From the NCBI GenBank assembly GCA_016875195.1, contig VGRY01000038.1:1-39332 (forward strand): 39,332 nt of DNA, given 5' to 3'. This document shows, piece after piece, positions 7,774 through 14,578 of this stretch. How positions within the stretch are numbered: position 1 is the stretch's first letter; every line of letters begins with the position of its first letter. The position numbers and the translations under genes were made by a program. Origin of the DNA: Deltaproteobacteria bacterium (GTDB lineage Bacteria > Desulfobacterota > BSN033 > UBA1163). The notes below the pieces were generated by a model. It did no database searches. It was given only the letters and a program-made list of their open reading frames with translations, and was not told where the DNA came from.

Positions 7774-7821
7774 TTGACAACCATATTATGTAACCATATA
7801 ATTAGTCATCAGTAATGACTA
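7774..7821 (+). promoter_or_regulatory. Consensus sigma70 promoter and palindromic operator for phd/PIN operon
   Basis: TTGACA (7774-7779) and TATAAT (7797-7802) are separated by exactly 17 bases, a full consensus match. The palindrome TAGTCAT-CAGTA-ATGACTA (7803-7821) sits at the expected transcription start, where a Phd/YefM antitoxin would bind to repress its own operon. The operator role is inference; both sequences are seen directly. Confidence 0.8.
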
Positions 7822-7833
7822 TTCGGAGGAGTC

Positions 7834-8100
7834 ATGAAAAGCACCAGTGTTAGTGTAGCTGAAGGGAAAAAGGGATTCAGCCGCTTAATAAATGATGCCC
7901 TTGAAAAGAAAGAAGAGATCGTTGTGACTAAAAGGGGAAAACCTGTAGCAGTGATTATTCCTTATGCAGAATACCAGCACTCCAAAAGAATAGAGGGGTA
8001 TAAAAAAATTATGGAAGCAAGAAGAGTATTCCTGAAAGCAAATATTTCAGCCGATGAGACTTACAAAGAATCCAGAAGACAACTGGAGGGAAGGTCTTGA
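7834..8100 (+). CDS. Phd/YefM-family antitoxin
   Basis: An 88-residue antitoxin. The N-terminal half (TSVSVAEGKKGFSRLIND, VVTKRGKPVAVIIPYAEY) is the Phd/YefM DNA-binding fold. The charged C-terminal half (YKKIMEARRVFLKAN) is expected to wrap the toxin. CGGAGGA lies just upstream of ATG 7834. The stop overlaps the TTG start of the PIN toxin gene, giving coupled translation with antitoxin first. A consensus promoter with an overlapping palindrome suggests autorepression. The pairing of Phd with PIN toxins is well known. Confidence 0.88.
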   Translation: MKSTSVSVAEGKKGFSRLINDALEKKEEIVVTKRGKPVAVIIPYAEYQHSKRIEGYKKIMEARRVFLKANISADETYKESRRQLEGRS

Positions 8101-8525
8101 GAAGGGTTGTTTTAGACGCAAGCGTGGTTCTTAAATGGTACCTTGTCGATGAAGAAGAAGGGCAAAAAGCCCTGGATTTGTTGTTTCAACATACTTCAAA
8201 CGAATTGGAGATAATCGCTCCATCATTATTAGAATATGAAGTGGTGAATGGATTATTCATCGCGCAACAAAGAGGGAGGATTAAAGAGGAAAAACTTATA
8301 ACTGCGATAGAAGGATTTATCGATTTGGAAATCAACTTAGTAAACCTTTCCACTTTTCATTCAAAGCTGACGCATTTTTGTAAAGTTTATCACCGCTCAG
8401 TCTATGATGCCAGTTATTTGGCGATAGCCGATACAGAAGGTATAATGATGATTACTTCAGACGCAAGCTTATACAATACTGTCAAAAAAGACCTGAAATG
8501 GGTAAAATGGCTCGGAGATACATAA
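8097..8525 (+). CDS. vapC: PIN-domain ribonuclease toxin (VapC family)
   Basis: A 142-residue PIN domain. The metal-binding acidic set is complete: D7 (VVLDASVVLKW), E46 (SLLEYEV), D104 (YDASYLAIA) and D122 (ITSDASL). VapC toxins are metal-dependent RNases that cut tRNA or rRNA and are held by the cognate antitoxin. The start is TTG 8097, overlapping the antitoxin stop (TTGA). With all four acids present the toxin should be active. Its RNA target cannot be told from sequence. Confidence 0.87.
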   Translation: MRRVVLDASVVLKWYLVDEEEGQKALDLLFQHTSNELEIIAPSLLEYEVVNGLFIAQQRGRIKEEKLITAIEGFIDLEINLVNLSTFHSKLTHFCKVYHRSVYDASYLAIADTEGIMMITSDASLYNTVKKDLKWVKWLGDT

Positions 8526-8558
8526 GAAATGGGGCAAGTAAAATTTGTATTGGAATAA

Positions 8559-8669
8559 TGGAACGATGGAAGTTTGGCAAAAGAAATCAAAACAAAGGAT
8601 AAACAAAAAGACAAGGAAGATCTGCTCTTTCTCAAGGGCAAAAAAGAGTACCTTGAAAGAAAATGTTAA
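8559..8669 (+). pseudogene. Possible 3' remnant of a small nucleotidyltransferase-like gene
   Basis: A short frame without a good start encodes LAKEIKTKDKQKDKED and LLFLKGKKEYLERK, resembling the C-terminal tail of AbiEii/DUF6036-type nucleotidyltransferases (compare RPRDLEDINHL at the end of the 12330 gene). It starts inside a GGAAT-type repeat and its stop overlaps the ATG of the MNT gene at 8663. It may be what is left after a repeat-mediated rearrangement. The assignment is tentative. Confidence 0.35.
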
Positions 8670-9157
8670 AAGAGAAATTTAAAGAACTCGAAGCAAGGCT
8701 TCTATCCGAAATCAAATCCTTTTATGGTGGCAGACTGATCTCTGTCGTTATTTTTGGCTCCGTGGCAAGGGAGACTCAAAATTTCGATTCCGACCTCGAT
8801 GTTTTAGTCATCGCTGAAGGACTCCCGAAGGGGAGGATGAAGAGGATAAGTGAGTTTGAAACCGTTGAAGAGAAAATAGAACCTTTTTTAGAATCCCTTC
8901 GCAAAGAAGAGGGGATCAATACATATATCTCTGCAATCATCAAAAGCACAGAAGAGGTTGAAAGAGGGAGTCCTCTTTTTCTGGATATGGTGGAAGATGC
9001 AAATATCCTATTCGATAGGAACGGATTTTTTAAGGAGAAGCTTGATAAGCTGAGAAAGAGACTAAAGGAATTGGGTTCAAGGAGGGTTTGGAAGGGAAAT
9101 GCATGGTACTGGGATTTAAAACCCGATTATAAGCCTGGAGAGATATTTGAAATATGA
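8663..9157 (+). CDS. MNT-type nucleotidyltransferase, partner of HEPN protein
   Basis: A DNA polymerase beta-like minimal nucleotidyltransferase, 164 residues. The signature is complete: FGSVAR (G32, S33, R36) and FDSDLDVLVI (D44, D46). MNT proteins of MNT/HEPN modules act as antitoxins, in known cases by AMPylating the HEPN toxin. This one is longer than the minimal ~100-residue type. Its extra C-terminal part (RRVWKGNAWYWDLKPDYKPGE) is typical of the larger archaeal and bacterial subgroup. The start codon overlaps the tail of an upstream gene remnant. The stop overlaps the HEPN start (ATGA), so translation is coupled. Confidence 0.85.
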   Translation: MLKEKFKELEARLLSEIKSFYGGRLISVVIFGSVARETQNFDSDLDVLVIAEGLPKGRMKRISEFETVEEKIEPFLESLRKEEGINTYISAIIKSTEEVERGSPLFLDMVEDANILFDRNGFFKEKLDKLRKRLKELGSRRVWKGNAWYWDLKPDYKPGEIFEI

Positions 9158-9570
9158 CTAACGATGATTTGGCACAAAGTTATTTCAGAAAGTCCCAAGA
9201 CAGGCTAGATATCCTTGACCTTCTTATCGGAAAGGGGGCCTATTCCGATGTGGTAAGAGAGGCTCAGGAGATTGTCGAACTCTCTTTGAAGGGAATGCTC
9301 AGATATGCAGGAATTGAACCTCCCAAATACCATGATGTCAGCCCGATTCTTTTAGAACATCAAAAAAAATTTAATAAGCTCTCCTCGACAGAAATAAAAA
9401 GAATAGCCGCAATCTCAAAGAAGTTAAGAAAAGAGAGGGAACTTGCCTTCTATGGAGATATTGATTTCATCCCGACAGAAGAATATACTAAAAAAGATGC
9501 TTTTGAAGCGATGAAAAGTGCTCAATATGTGGTAAGTATTGCGAAAAGAATGATGAGGAATAAAAGATAG
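9154..9570 (+). CDS. HEPN-domain protein of the MNT/HEPN pair
   Basis: A helical 138-residue HEPN protein. The N-terminus (AQSYFRKSQDRLDILDLLI, SDVVREAQEIVELSLKGML) gives the four-helix core. Active HEPN RNases carry R-x4-6-H. Here the matching segment is RKERELAFYG, with R95 followed four residues later by Y100 and no histidine. The protein may therefore lack RNase activity or belong to the subgroup that binds nucleotide or RNA without cutting. It overlaps the MNT gene by 4 bases. The GT2 gene begins 2 bases after its stop, so a toxin-antitoxin-like pair and a glycosyltransferase share an apparent operon. Confidence 0.82.
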   Translation: MTNDDLAQSYFRKSQDRLDILDLLIGKGAYSDVVREAQEIVELSLKGMLRYAGIEPPKYHDVSPILLEHQKKFNKLSSTEIKRIAAISKKLRKERELAFYGDIDFIPTEEYTKKDAFEAMKSAQYVVSIAKRMMRNKR

Positions 9571-9572
9571 GC

Positions 9573-10562
9573 ATGCAACTCTCTATCGTCATACCGATGT
9601 TCAATGAAGCTGAGAATGCAGAGCACACCCTTGCAAGGGTCGAGGATTCGCTATCTTCTTTCGACGGACAATACGAAATCATTGCGGTCAATGATGGGAG
9701 CACCGACAATACTCACGAAGTCTTACAAAAGATTGCTGCCTCCAATAAAAAAATAAAGATTGTCTCTTATTCAAGAAATATCGGCCGGGGAATGGCTTTA
9801 AGAACTGGATTCAAGGAGGCTAAAGGAGAAATTATTGTCTCCATTGATGCCGATCTGAGTTATGACCCCAAATATATCATCGATTTTCTTAAAACATTTA
9901 AGGAAGAAGAAAATATAGACCTTATTTTGGCGTCTCCTTACATGCCAGGCGGAAAGACTGAGGGGGTTCCTTTTTTTCGTTTATGGATCAGTAAATTGGG
10001 AAACAAAATCCTTCGTCTTGCCATGCCTAACCGAATCCATACCTTAACCGGAATTTTCCGGGCTTATCGAAAAAAAGTGCTCGATTCCCTCGAACTTGAA
10101 TCAGATGGGAAGGAAATTCATCTCGAGATTCTTTCGAAAGCGATGGCCCTTGGGTTTCGGGTGAAGGAAATCCCAGCTATTCTTAAAAGCAGGAAAAGAG
10201 GAAGTTCCAAATTCAAATTCAAAAGGACCGCAACTTCCCATCTCATCTTCTCCGTTTTTGAAAAACCAATGATCATATTCGGGTTTATTGGTGTGTTGAC
10301 CCTTGGGGCCGGTTTATTGATCGGGCTTTACGTCGCTTATTTAAGGTTTTCAGGGGACTTGACTCCTGGAAGGCCCTTGATTACTTTTGCAATCTTGTTG
10401 ATTTTAGGAGGGATACAGATTCTATCCTTCGGTTTCATAGCCCTTCAGATTCTCTCCCTACGCAAAGAAATCCTCCGCATTCAGAAAGAAAATCTTGAAT
10501 TAGGAAACCTGCTAAGGAAGCCAGGAATGCAGGAGAATGAACGGAATATTGAGAAGTCATGA
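9573..10562 (+). CDS. GT2 family polyprenyl-phosphate sugar synthase-like glycosyltransferase
   Basis: A GT-A fold transferase of the DPM1/GtrB type. The N-terminus is SIVIPMFNEAENAEHTL, followed by VNDGSTDNT and the metal-binding region SIDADLSYDP. The C-terminus has two hydrophobic segments (about residues 235-255 and 270-298) that anchor it in the membrane. Enzymes of this kind load a hexose from a nucleotide sugar onto undecaprenyl or dolichyl phosphate, making the donor used by GT-C enzymes such as those at 1-4.0 kb. From residue 314 the tail (RKPGMQENERNIEKS) is encoded by the CCAGGAA repeat, so the repeat has replaced or extended the native C-terminus. The start is ATG 9573, 2 bases after the HEPN stop. 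Confidence 0.87.
   Translation: MQLSIVIPMFNEAENAEHTLARVEDSLSSFDGQYEIIAVNDGSTDNTHEVLQKIAASNKKIKIVSYSRNIGRGMALRTGFKEAKGEIIVSIDADLSYDPKYIIDFLKTFKEEENIDLILASPYMPGGKTEGVPFFRLWISKLGNKILRLAMPNRIHTLTGIFRAYRKKVLDSLELESDGKEIHLEILSKAMALGFRVKEIPAILKSRKRGSSKFKFKRTATSHLIFSVFEKPMIIFGFIGVLTLGAGLLIGLYVAYLRFSGDLTPGRPLITFAILLILGGIQILSFGFIALQILSLRKEILRIQKENLELGNLLRKPGMQENERNIEKS
10514..10534 (+). repeat. Left inverted repeat of the GxxExxY cassette
   Basis: This 21-base arm (starts AAGGAAGCCAGGAAT) is the reverse complement of 11003-11023 with 20 of 21 matches. It lies inside the 3' end of the GT2 gene. Together the arms bracket the GxxExxY gene. Confidence 0.8.
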
Positions 10563-10942
10563 AAACAAGAGAAGGATTAGAACATGAAGATCTGACCGAT
10601 AAGATCATTGGGTGCGCCATTAATGTTCATAAGAAATTAGGTCCTGGATTCTTGGAATCAATTTATGAAAATGCATTTGTTGTTGAATTGCAAAAACAAA
10701 ATCTAAAGGTTGATAGACAGCAGGAGATCATCATTAAATACGATGGGATCGAAGTTGGGAGGCATAGACTCGACCTCTTTGTGGATGATACCGTAGTGGT
10801 TGAGTTGAAAGCTGTTAAAAATATTGAAGACATTCATTTTGCGATCGTGAAATCCTACTTGAAAGCTCTTGGCAAAGAACATGGTTTGCTGATAAATTTT
10901 TCCAAAAAGGTTCTGGAAGTTAAACGAGTAATTTGTAATTAA
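10559..10942 (+). CDS. GxxExxY-family protein (PD-(D/E)XK-like)
   Basis: A 127-residue member of the GxxExxY family (PF13366). The name motif is G30-F-L-E33-S-I-Y36. The nuclease-like residues follow: D72 in HRLDLFV and E82-x-K84 in VVVELKAV, so the PD-(D/E)XK pattern E33, D72, E82, K84 is intact. The family is widespread and its function is not established. The start overlaps the GT2 stop in ATGA. The gene is bracketed by 21-base inverted repeats (10514-10534 and 11003-11023) that recur without a gene at 7673 and 14424. A nuclease-like protein between inverted repeats suggests a mobile or repeat-dependent cassette, which is inference. Confidence 0.85.
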   Translation: MKTREGLEHEDLTDKIIGCAINVHKKLGPGFLESIYENAFVVELQKQNLKVDRQQEIIIKYDGIEVGRHRLDLFVDDTVVVELKAVKNIEDIHFAIVKSYLKALGKEHGLLINFSKKVLEVKRVICN

Positions 10943-10962
10943 TTTTTTATTATTTGTTTTTT

Positions 10963-11023
10963 TTCCTGGTTTCCTGAGTTCCTTATTTAAAGGGTTACTT
11001 ATTCCTGGATTCCTGGCTTCCTT
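10963..11023 (+). repeat. Right repeat block of the GxxExxY cassette
   Basis: Two tandem TTCCTGG...TTCCTTA blocks (10963-10985 and 11002-11024). The second contains the 21-base inverted partner of 10514-10534. It ends directly at the ATG of the next glycosyltransferase gene, leaving that gene without a Shine-Dalgarno sequence. Confidence 0.75.
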
Positions 11024-12196
11024 ATGATGAGATCCACTCTCCTTATCACCAATGCATACCCTGACTTCGACTCCTCCTACCGTGGTATTTTCATCAAAAA
11101 GATGGCAATGCTGTTACAAAAAGGAGGATATGATATTACCGTCCTCACTCCCAAAATATATAGGAAAAGCCACTATTTTGAGGATCAAAATGGGATCAGG
11201 GTTTATCGCTTCCCTTTCTTTGCTGGAAATAAACTCTTGATAGAATATAACAGAATTCCCTATCTCCGGATGATTCTATATTATCTTTCGGGGTTCTTTC
11301 TAACGCTTTATATCTTATTCAAACATCGGTGCAGATTAATCCATATCCACTGGGCCATTCCCACAGGATTGATCGGGCTTTGGGCGAGCAAATTTCTAAG
11401 AAAGCCATTGATCGTCACCATCCATGGGTCGGATCTGCGGATGGCTCTTGAAAAAGGAGGAGTTCTCAGAAGAGTTTTTATTTCTGTGTGCCGAAACTCT
11501 TCTCATATCCAATGTGTTTCAGAAGTACAGAAAAAAGAGCTTTTACCCCTTGGCCTTCCAGAGACTAAAATCTCAGTCATCCCCATGGGAGTGGATAAAG
11601 CCTTTTATGATTCGGGTGAAGAAAGAAGGATGGAAAGGGGCAACCGCCCCTTTACGGTTATAAGCAATCGGAATCTTATTCCCATCTATAATATTTCCCT
11701 ACTGATTCGAGCCATTCCAATGATCATCAAAGAAGCACCCGGAACAAAGTTTATTATTGCAGGGGAGGGGAATGAAAAGGAGGCATTAGAACAAGAAGCA
11801 AAGGCCTTAAATGTTTATACCCACATCGAGTTTTTAGGGCGAATTCCACATGAAGAGATGCCCTCACTCTTAGCCAAATCAGATATCTATGTGTCTACTT
11901 CTCTTTATGATGGGACCTCCGTGTCATTGCTTGAGGCAATGGGAGCAGGGGTATTTCCCATAGTGACCGATATTCCTGCCAATCGAGAGTGGATTGAAGA
12001 TGGGAAAAACGGTTTCTTATTTCCTGTGAATGATGAAAATATTCTCGCGAGAAGGGTTCTTGATGCTATCCGTGATAAGGAGAAGGTCGAGAAGGTGAGG
12101 AAATGGAACCAATCCTTAGTGGAAAAAAAAATCTTATGGTCCGTGTGCCTTGAAAAAGTAAAAAAGATGTATGAAGATCAATTAGCTAAAAAGTAA
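11024..12196 (+). CDS. GT4 family glycosyltransferase
   Basis: A GT-B fold retaining glycosyltransferase, 390 residues. The N-terminal acceptor domain starts LLITNAYPDFDSSYRGIFI and includes HIHWAIPTGLIG and VTIHGSDLR. The C-terminal donor domain has FIIAGEGNE, FLGRIPHEEMPSLLAKSDIYV and the signature DGTSVSLLEAMGAG, in which the glutamate that contacts the nucleotide sugar is present. It probably adds a sugar to a lipid-linked glycan at the inner membrane. The repeat block ends at the start codon, so ATG 11024 (or 11027) has no ribosome binding site; expression may depend on read-through coupling or be weak. The sugar is unknown. Confidence 0.87.
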   Translation: MMRSTLLITNAYPDFDSSYRGIFIKKMAMLLQKGGYDITVLTPKIYRKSHYFEDQNGIRVYRFPFFAGNKLLIEYNRIPYLRMILYYLSGFFLTLYILFKHRCRLIHIHWAIPTGLIGLWASKFLRKPLIVTIHGSDLRMALEKGGVLRRVFISVCRNSSHIQCVSEVQKKELLPLGLPETKISVIPMGVDKAFYDSGEERRMERGNRPFTVISNRNLIPIYNISLLIRAIPMIIKEAPGTKFIIAGEGNEKEALEQEAKALNVYTHIEFLGRIPHEEMPSLLAKSDIYVSTSLYDGTSVSLLEAMGAGVFPIVTDIPANREWIEDGKNGFLFPVNDENILARRVLDAIRDKEKVEKVRKWNQSLVEKKILWSVCLEKVKKMYEDQLAKK

Positions 12197-12329
12197 AATG
12201 AATATCACAGATGACTGCGAATGGTCGAATGGGGAGAAGTTATGGCGAAGGTAAAGAAGCCGGTTTTGTCACTGGGCGAAGTTCTTTGGATGAAGAGATT
12301 CAAATGAGGGAATATTAAAAGGAGTTAGA

Positions 12330-12830
12330 TTGATTTACGAGGATATTTTTAAGGCATTATATGAGGAAGAGGTGATGTACCTTGTTGTGGGGGGTATGGC
12401 TGTTAATCTTTATGGTTATGCTCGAATGACGGTTGATTTAGATATCATGGTCGATTTGGAAGAAGAAAACCTTGAAAGACTTATAAAGGCGATGGAGAGG
12501 GTTAATTGTAAGCCACGGGTTCCTGTGAAACCAATTGAATTCAGTTCAAGGGAAAAGAGAGAAGAATGGATTACAGAAAAAGGCGCAGTCGTTTTCACAT
12601 TTATCGACCTTTCCGACCCGATAAAACATATTGATATTTTCATAAAAAATCCAGTTGATTTCGAAAAAGCCTATCAATCGAGACTCACCATTTACTTGAA
12701 GAACATCCCGATAAACCTTATTTCTATTGATGATCTTATCGAATTGAAGATATTGTCAGGCCGGCCAAGGGACCTTGAAGATATCAATCATCTCAATAAG
12801 ATTAAGAAGCTAAAAAAAGAATACCCATGA
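12330..12830 (+). CDS. AbiEii/DUF6036-like nucleotidyltransferase
   Basis: A 166-residue polymerase-beta-fold nucleotidyltransferase. The N-terminal motif YLVVGGMAVNLYGYARMTVDLDIMVD is read here in parts: GG-x-A for the nucleotide loop and T-x-D-L-D for the metal-binding acids. The C-terminal segment LIELKILSGRPRDLEDI is characteristic of the AbiEii-like and DUF6036 groups, many of which are toxins in two-gene systems. The start is TTG 12330 with AAGGAG 6 bases upstream. The stop overlaps the next start (ATGA), tying it to the 90-residue protein downstream. No AbiEi-like winged-helix antitoxin is seen, so the partner would be of a different type. Confidence 0.78.
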   Translation: MIYEDIFKALYEEEVMYLVVGGMAVNLYGYARMTVDLDIMVDLEEENLERLIKAMERVNCKPRVPVKPIEFSSREKREEWITEKGAVVFTFIDLSDPIKHIDIFIKNPVDFEKAYQSRLTIYLKNIPINLISIDDLIELKILSGRPRDLEDINHLNKIKKLKKEYP

Positions 12831-13099
12831 ACATTAAAGAGTTTTACAAATATGCCTATATTAAAAAACCATTGAATGAACAATTCCATAGCCTTGGCGA
12901 AGTCCCATTTGAGTTCCTATTGGAATGGTTTGAAGAAACCTTTGATTATCAGAGGATTCATTCGGAAGAAGAGATGAAAAATTTTATTGATTTAAAGCCT
13001 GAAAATATCCTAAATTGGCTCGAAGATGCCGTTCGATTAACATGGGAGGCAAAAAAGAGTATTTGGTTGAAGAATTCCTCGGATCCAAAGACTTCTTGA
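12827..13099 (+). CDS. Hypothetical 90-residue partner of the nucleotidyltransferase
   Basis: I do not recognise this family. The protein is small, acidic and helix-prone with many aromatics (MNIKEFYKYAYIKKP, PFEFLLEWFEETFDY, NILNWLEDAVRLTWEAKKS). It overlaps the nucleotidyltransferase by 4 bases, so the two are translationally coupled and may work as a pair, for example as toxin and antitoxin. The last residues (KNSSDPKTS) are of different composition and may reflect a frame change near 13080. A 120-base stretch without recognisable genes and then a 172-base inverted-repeat element follow. Confidence 0.6.
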   Translation: MNIKEFYKYAYIKKPLNEQFHSLGEVPFEFLLEWFEETFDYQRIHSEEEMKNFIDLKPENILNWLEDAVRLTWEAKKSIWLKNSSDPKTS

Positions 13100-13220
13100 A
13101 TGGAAAAAGAGAGTCCTTCACAAGAAAACAATCGATAACCAGGAAGCATTCCGGCAAGGGAAGATATAAAAATAGATACTGGGCTAAAGTCAGGGCAAGG
13201 TCGCCGGTTTTGTCTTTGGG

Positions 13221-13392
13221 TTAACCCCGTTGTTGCATTAAAAACAGACGCGATCATCGGAAGAACCTTGTCATTGCTGCTTTTGAAGAGTATTGAATAG
13301 CTATAACGGGACATCATATTCCGTGAAGTCCAACGTAAGTACGAAATACTACCTTTATTCCAGCATAGCCATTTTTGCAACAACGGGGTTAA
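13221..13392. repeat. 172-bp element with perfect 17-bp terminal inverted repeats
   Basis: TTAACCCCGTTGTTGCA (13221-13237) and its exact reverse complement (13376-13392) bound an interior with no convincing gene. Size and perfect ends fit a miniature inverted-repeat transposable element. I see no clear target-site duplication. The ends do not fit the integron attC consensus (RYYYAAC...GTTRRRY) on either strand. Confidence 0.7.
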
Positions 13393-13731
13393 GGTGAGGT
13401 CTCCCGTTGATCATCCTTTCCCAACATTCCATTATTCCAAGATGATTCCATTCCTGGCTTCCTTATGGCATGAAGATTGCTTATTTTTTTATACACAATA
13501 AGTCAAAGATTTGAACCGTTAGATGCAATGTTTAAATAAAGTTACTAATATCAATTAGTTATCAGGCTATTTATTTTTTTAAAATTTGTGTTCATGGAAT
13601 GAACGGTGAATAAAAATTGTCCTTTAATATACAAAAGTTGAACAATAAATAACAACGAATAGCACAAATGATAGCGAATAAAACGAATAGGCTAAGGTTA
13701 GGTAATGGCAATGGGTTTTTGATTGGTTGTT
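13393..13731. other. Gene-free, AT-rich region with repeat fragments
   Basis: No coding sequence is supported here. The left part holds an inverted GGAAT-type fragment (13418-13440) and a TTCCTGGCTTCCTTAT fragment (13451-13466). The rest is AT-rich with short CGAATAG-like echoes. A promoter for the winged-helix gene may lie here but none is clear. Confidence 0.5.
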
Positions 13732-13756
13732 CCCCCCTCTTAAAGTAAGAGGGGGG
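13732..13756 (+). repeat. Perfect 11-bp hairpin upstream of the winged-helix gene
   Basis: CCCCCCTCTTA, loop AAG, TAAGAGGGGGG. It ends 31 bases before the winged-helix start. It has no T-run, so it is more likely a repeat or an mRNA leader stem than a terminator. A further GGGGGA follows at 13760-13764. Confidence 0.65.
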
Positions 13757-13787
13757 AAGGGGGAGTTATAAGTTCTGAATCGCCAAA

Positions 13788-14417
13788 ATGATTGAAAAAG
13801 CAATAAGTCCCGATACGTTAAGACCCTCCGAAGAGATAAGAGATCTCCGTCTGCTTGAGGAGCTGGAGAGGAATCCTGTTATTTCGCAGCGCGAGTTGAG
13901 TCACAAATTCAATATCGCTTTAGGGGTGACGAATGCCTGTCTCAGGAGAATGGCCCGCAAAGGATGGATTCGAATTCGGGATTTAAATCCACGGAAGATT
14001 GGTTATTACTTGACCCCAAAAGGGGTGATCGAGAAAGGGAAACTAACACTCAACTTGGTTTCTTTCAGGATTCAACATTATGCCGAATTGAAAAAGATCA
14101 TCGCCGCAAGACTCCTCGAAATGCAAAACAAGGGTCTGAAGCGACTTATCTTCTATGGAATCAGCGACGAAATGGAAGTGGCTTATATAACTTTGCAGGG
14201 AGTGACCTTGAAACTGGTTGGAATCGTTGAAGACGATGAGAAATTTAAGCCACAGATCATTTTTGGATATGAGGTGGAACCCGTGAGTCGGGTCCAGGAA
14301 CTTAAACCCGATTGTATTTTGATAACTTCCCTGACAGAAAATGGGAAAAAAAGAGAGAATTTAGTAAAGATTTATGGGTCGAGATCAGTCTGCATAAAAG
14401 ATATTTGTATTTCGTAA
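13788..14417 (+). CDS. Winged-helix transcriptional regulator with C-terminal alpha/beta domain
   Basis: A 209-residue protein. Residues about 18-90 form a winged helix: LRLLEELERNPVISQRELSH, then a recognition-helix region (FNIALGVTNACLRRMARKGW) and a wing (GYYLTPKGVIEKG). The C-terminal half (LKRLIFYGISDEMEVAYI, LVGIVEDDEKF, PDCILITSL, VKIYGSRSVCI) looks like a nucleotide- or CoA-binding Rossmann-like domain. Proteins with this two-part layout occur in bacterial exopolysaccharide and O-antigen clusters, and this one opens the glycan cluster that follows. No ribosome binding site is obvious before ATG 13788. The regulator role is inferred from the fold. Confidence 0.72.
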   Translation: MIEKAISPDTLRPSEEIRDLRLLEELERNPVISQRELSHKFNIALGVTNACLRRMARKGWIRIRDLNPRKIGYYLTPKGVIEKGKLTLNLVSFRIQHYAELKKIIAARLLEMQNKGLKRLIFYGISDEMEVAYITLQGVTLKLVGIVEDDEKFKPQIIFGYEVEPVSRVQELKPDCILITSLTENGKKRENLVKIYGSRSVCIKDICIS

Positions 14418-14423
14418 GGTTAA

Positions 14424-14577
14424 TTCCTGGATTCATGGATTCCTTATAAGGAAACCAGGAATGTATGAATTGAAGAAGGCAAAGATCATTTTATGGATTC
14501 CAAAATGATAAATTATAATGTGATCAATCTTTAAAAGAAACGTAATTTTATTTTTCCTGACTTCCTGGATTCCTAAT
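14424..14577. repeat. Gene-free TTCCTGG/CCAGGAA repeat pair
   Basis: The block 14424-14464 contains the 14-base perfect palindrome TTCCTTATAAGGAA (14440-14453) joined to CCAGGAATG. A second TTCCTGACTTCCTGGATTCC block (14554-14573) ends 5 bases before the ATG of the next gene. These are the same units that flank the GxxExxY gene, here without a gene between them. Confidence 0.7.
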
Positions 14578-14578
14578 A

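Noticed and set aside
12209..12316. Small frame after the GT4 gene, shared 12-base GCCGGTTTTGTC with 13181-13192
   Set aside because: The match is too short to support a common origin, and the frame has no recognisable domain; a transposase remnant could not be supported.
13015..13383. Frames on both strands between the 90-residue gene and the 172-bp element
   Set aside because: They read through known gene sequence or the inverted-repeat element and show no family signature.
13221..13392. Integron attC site
   Set aside because: The ends do not fit RYYYAAC and GTTRRRY on either strand, and no integrase or cassette series is seen.
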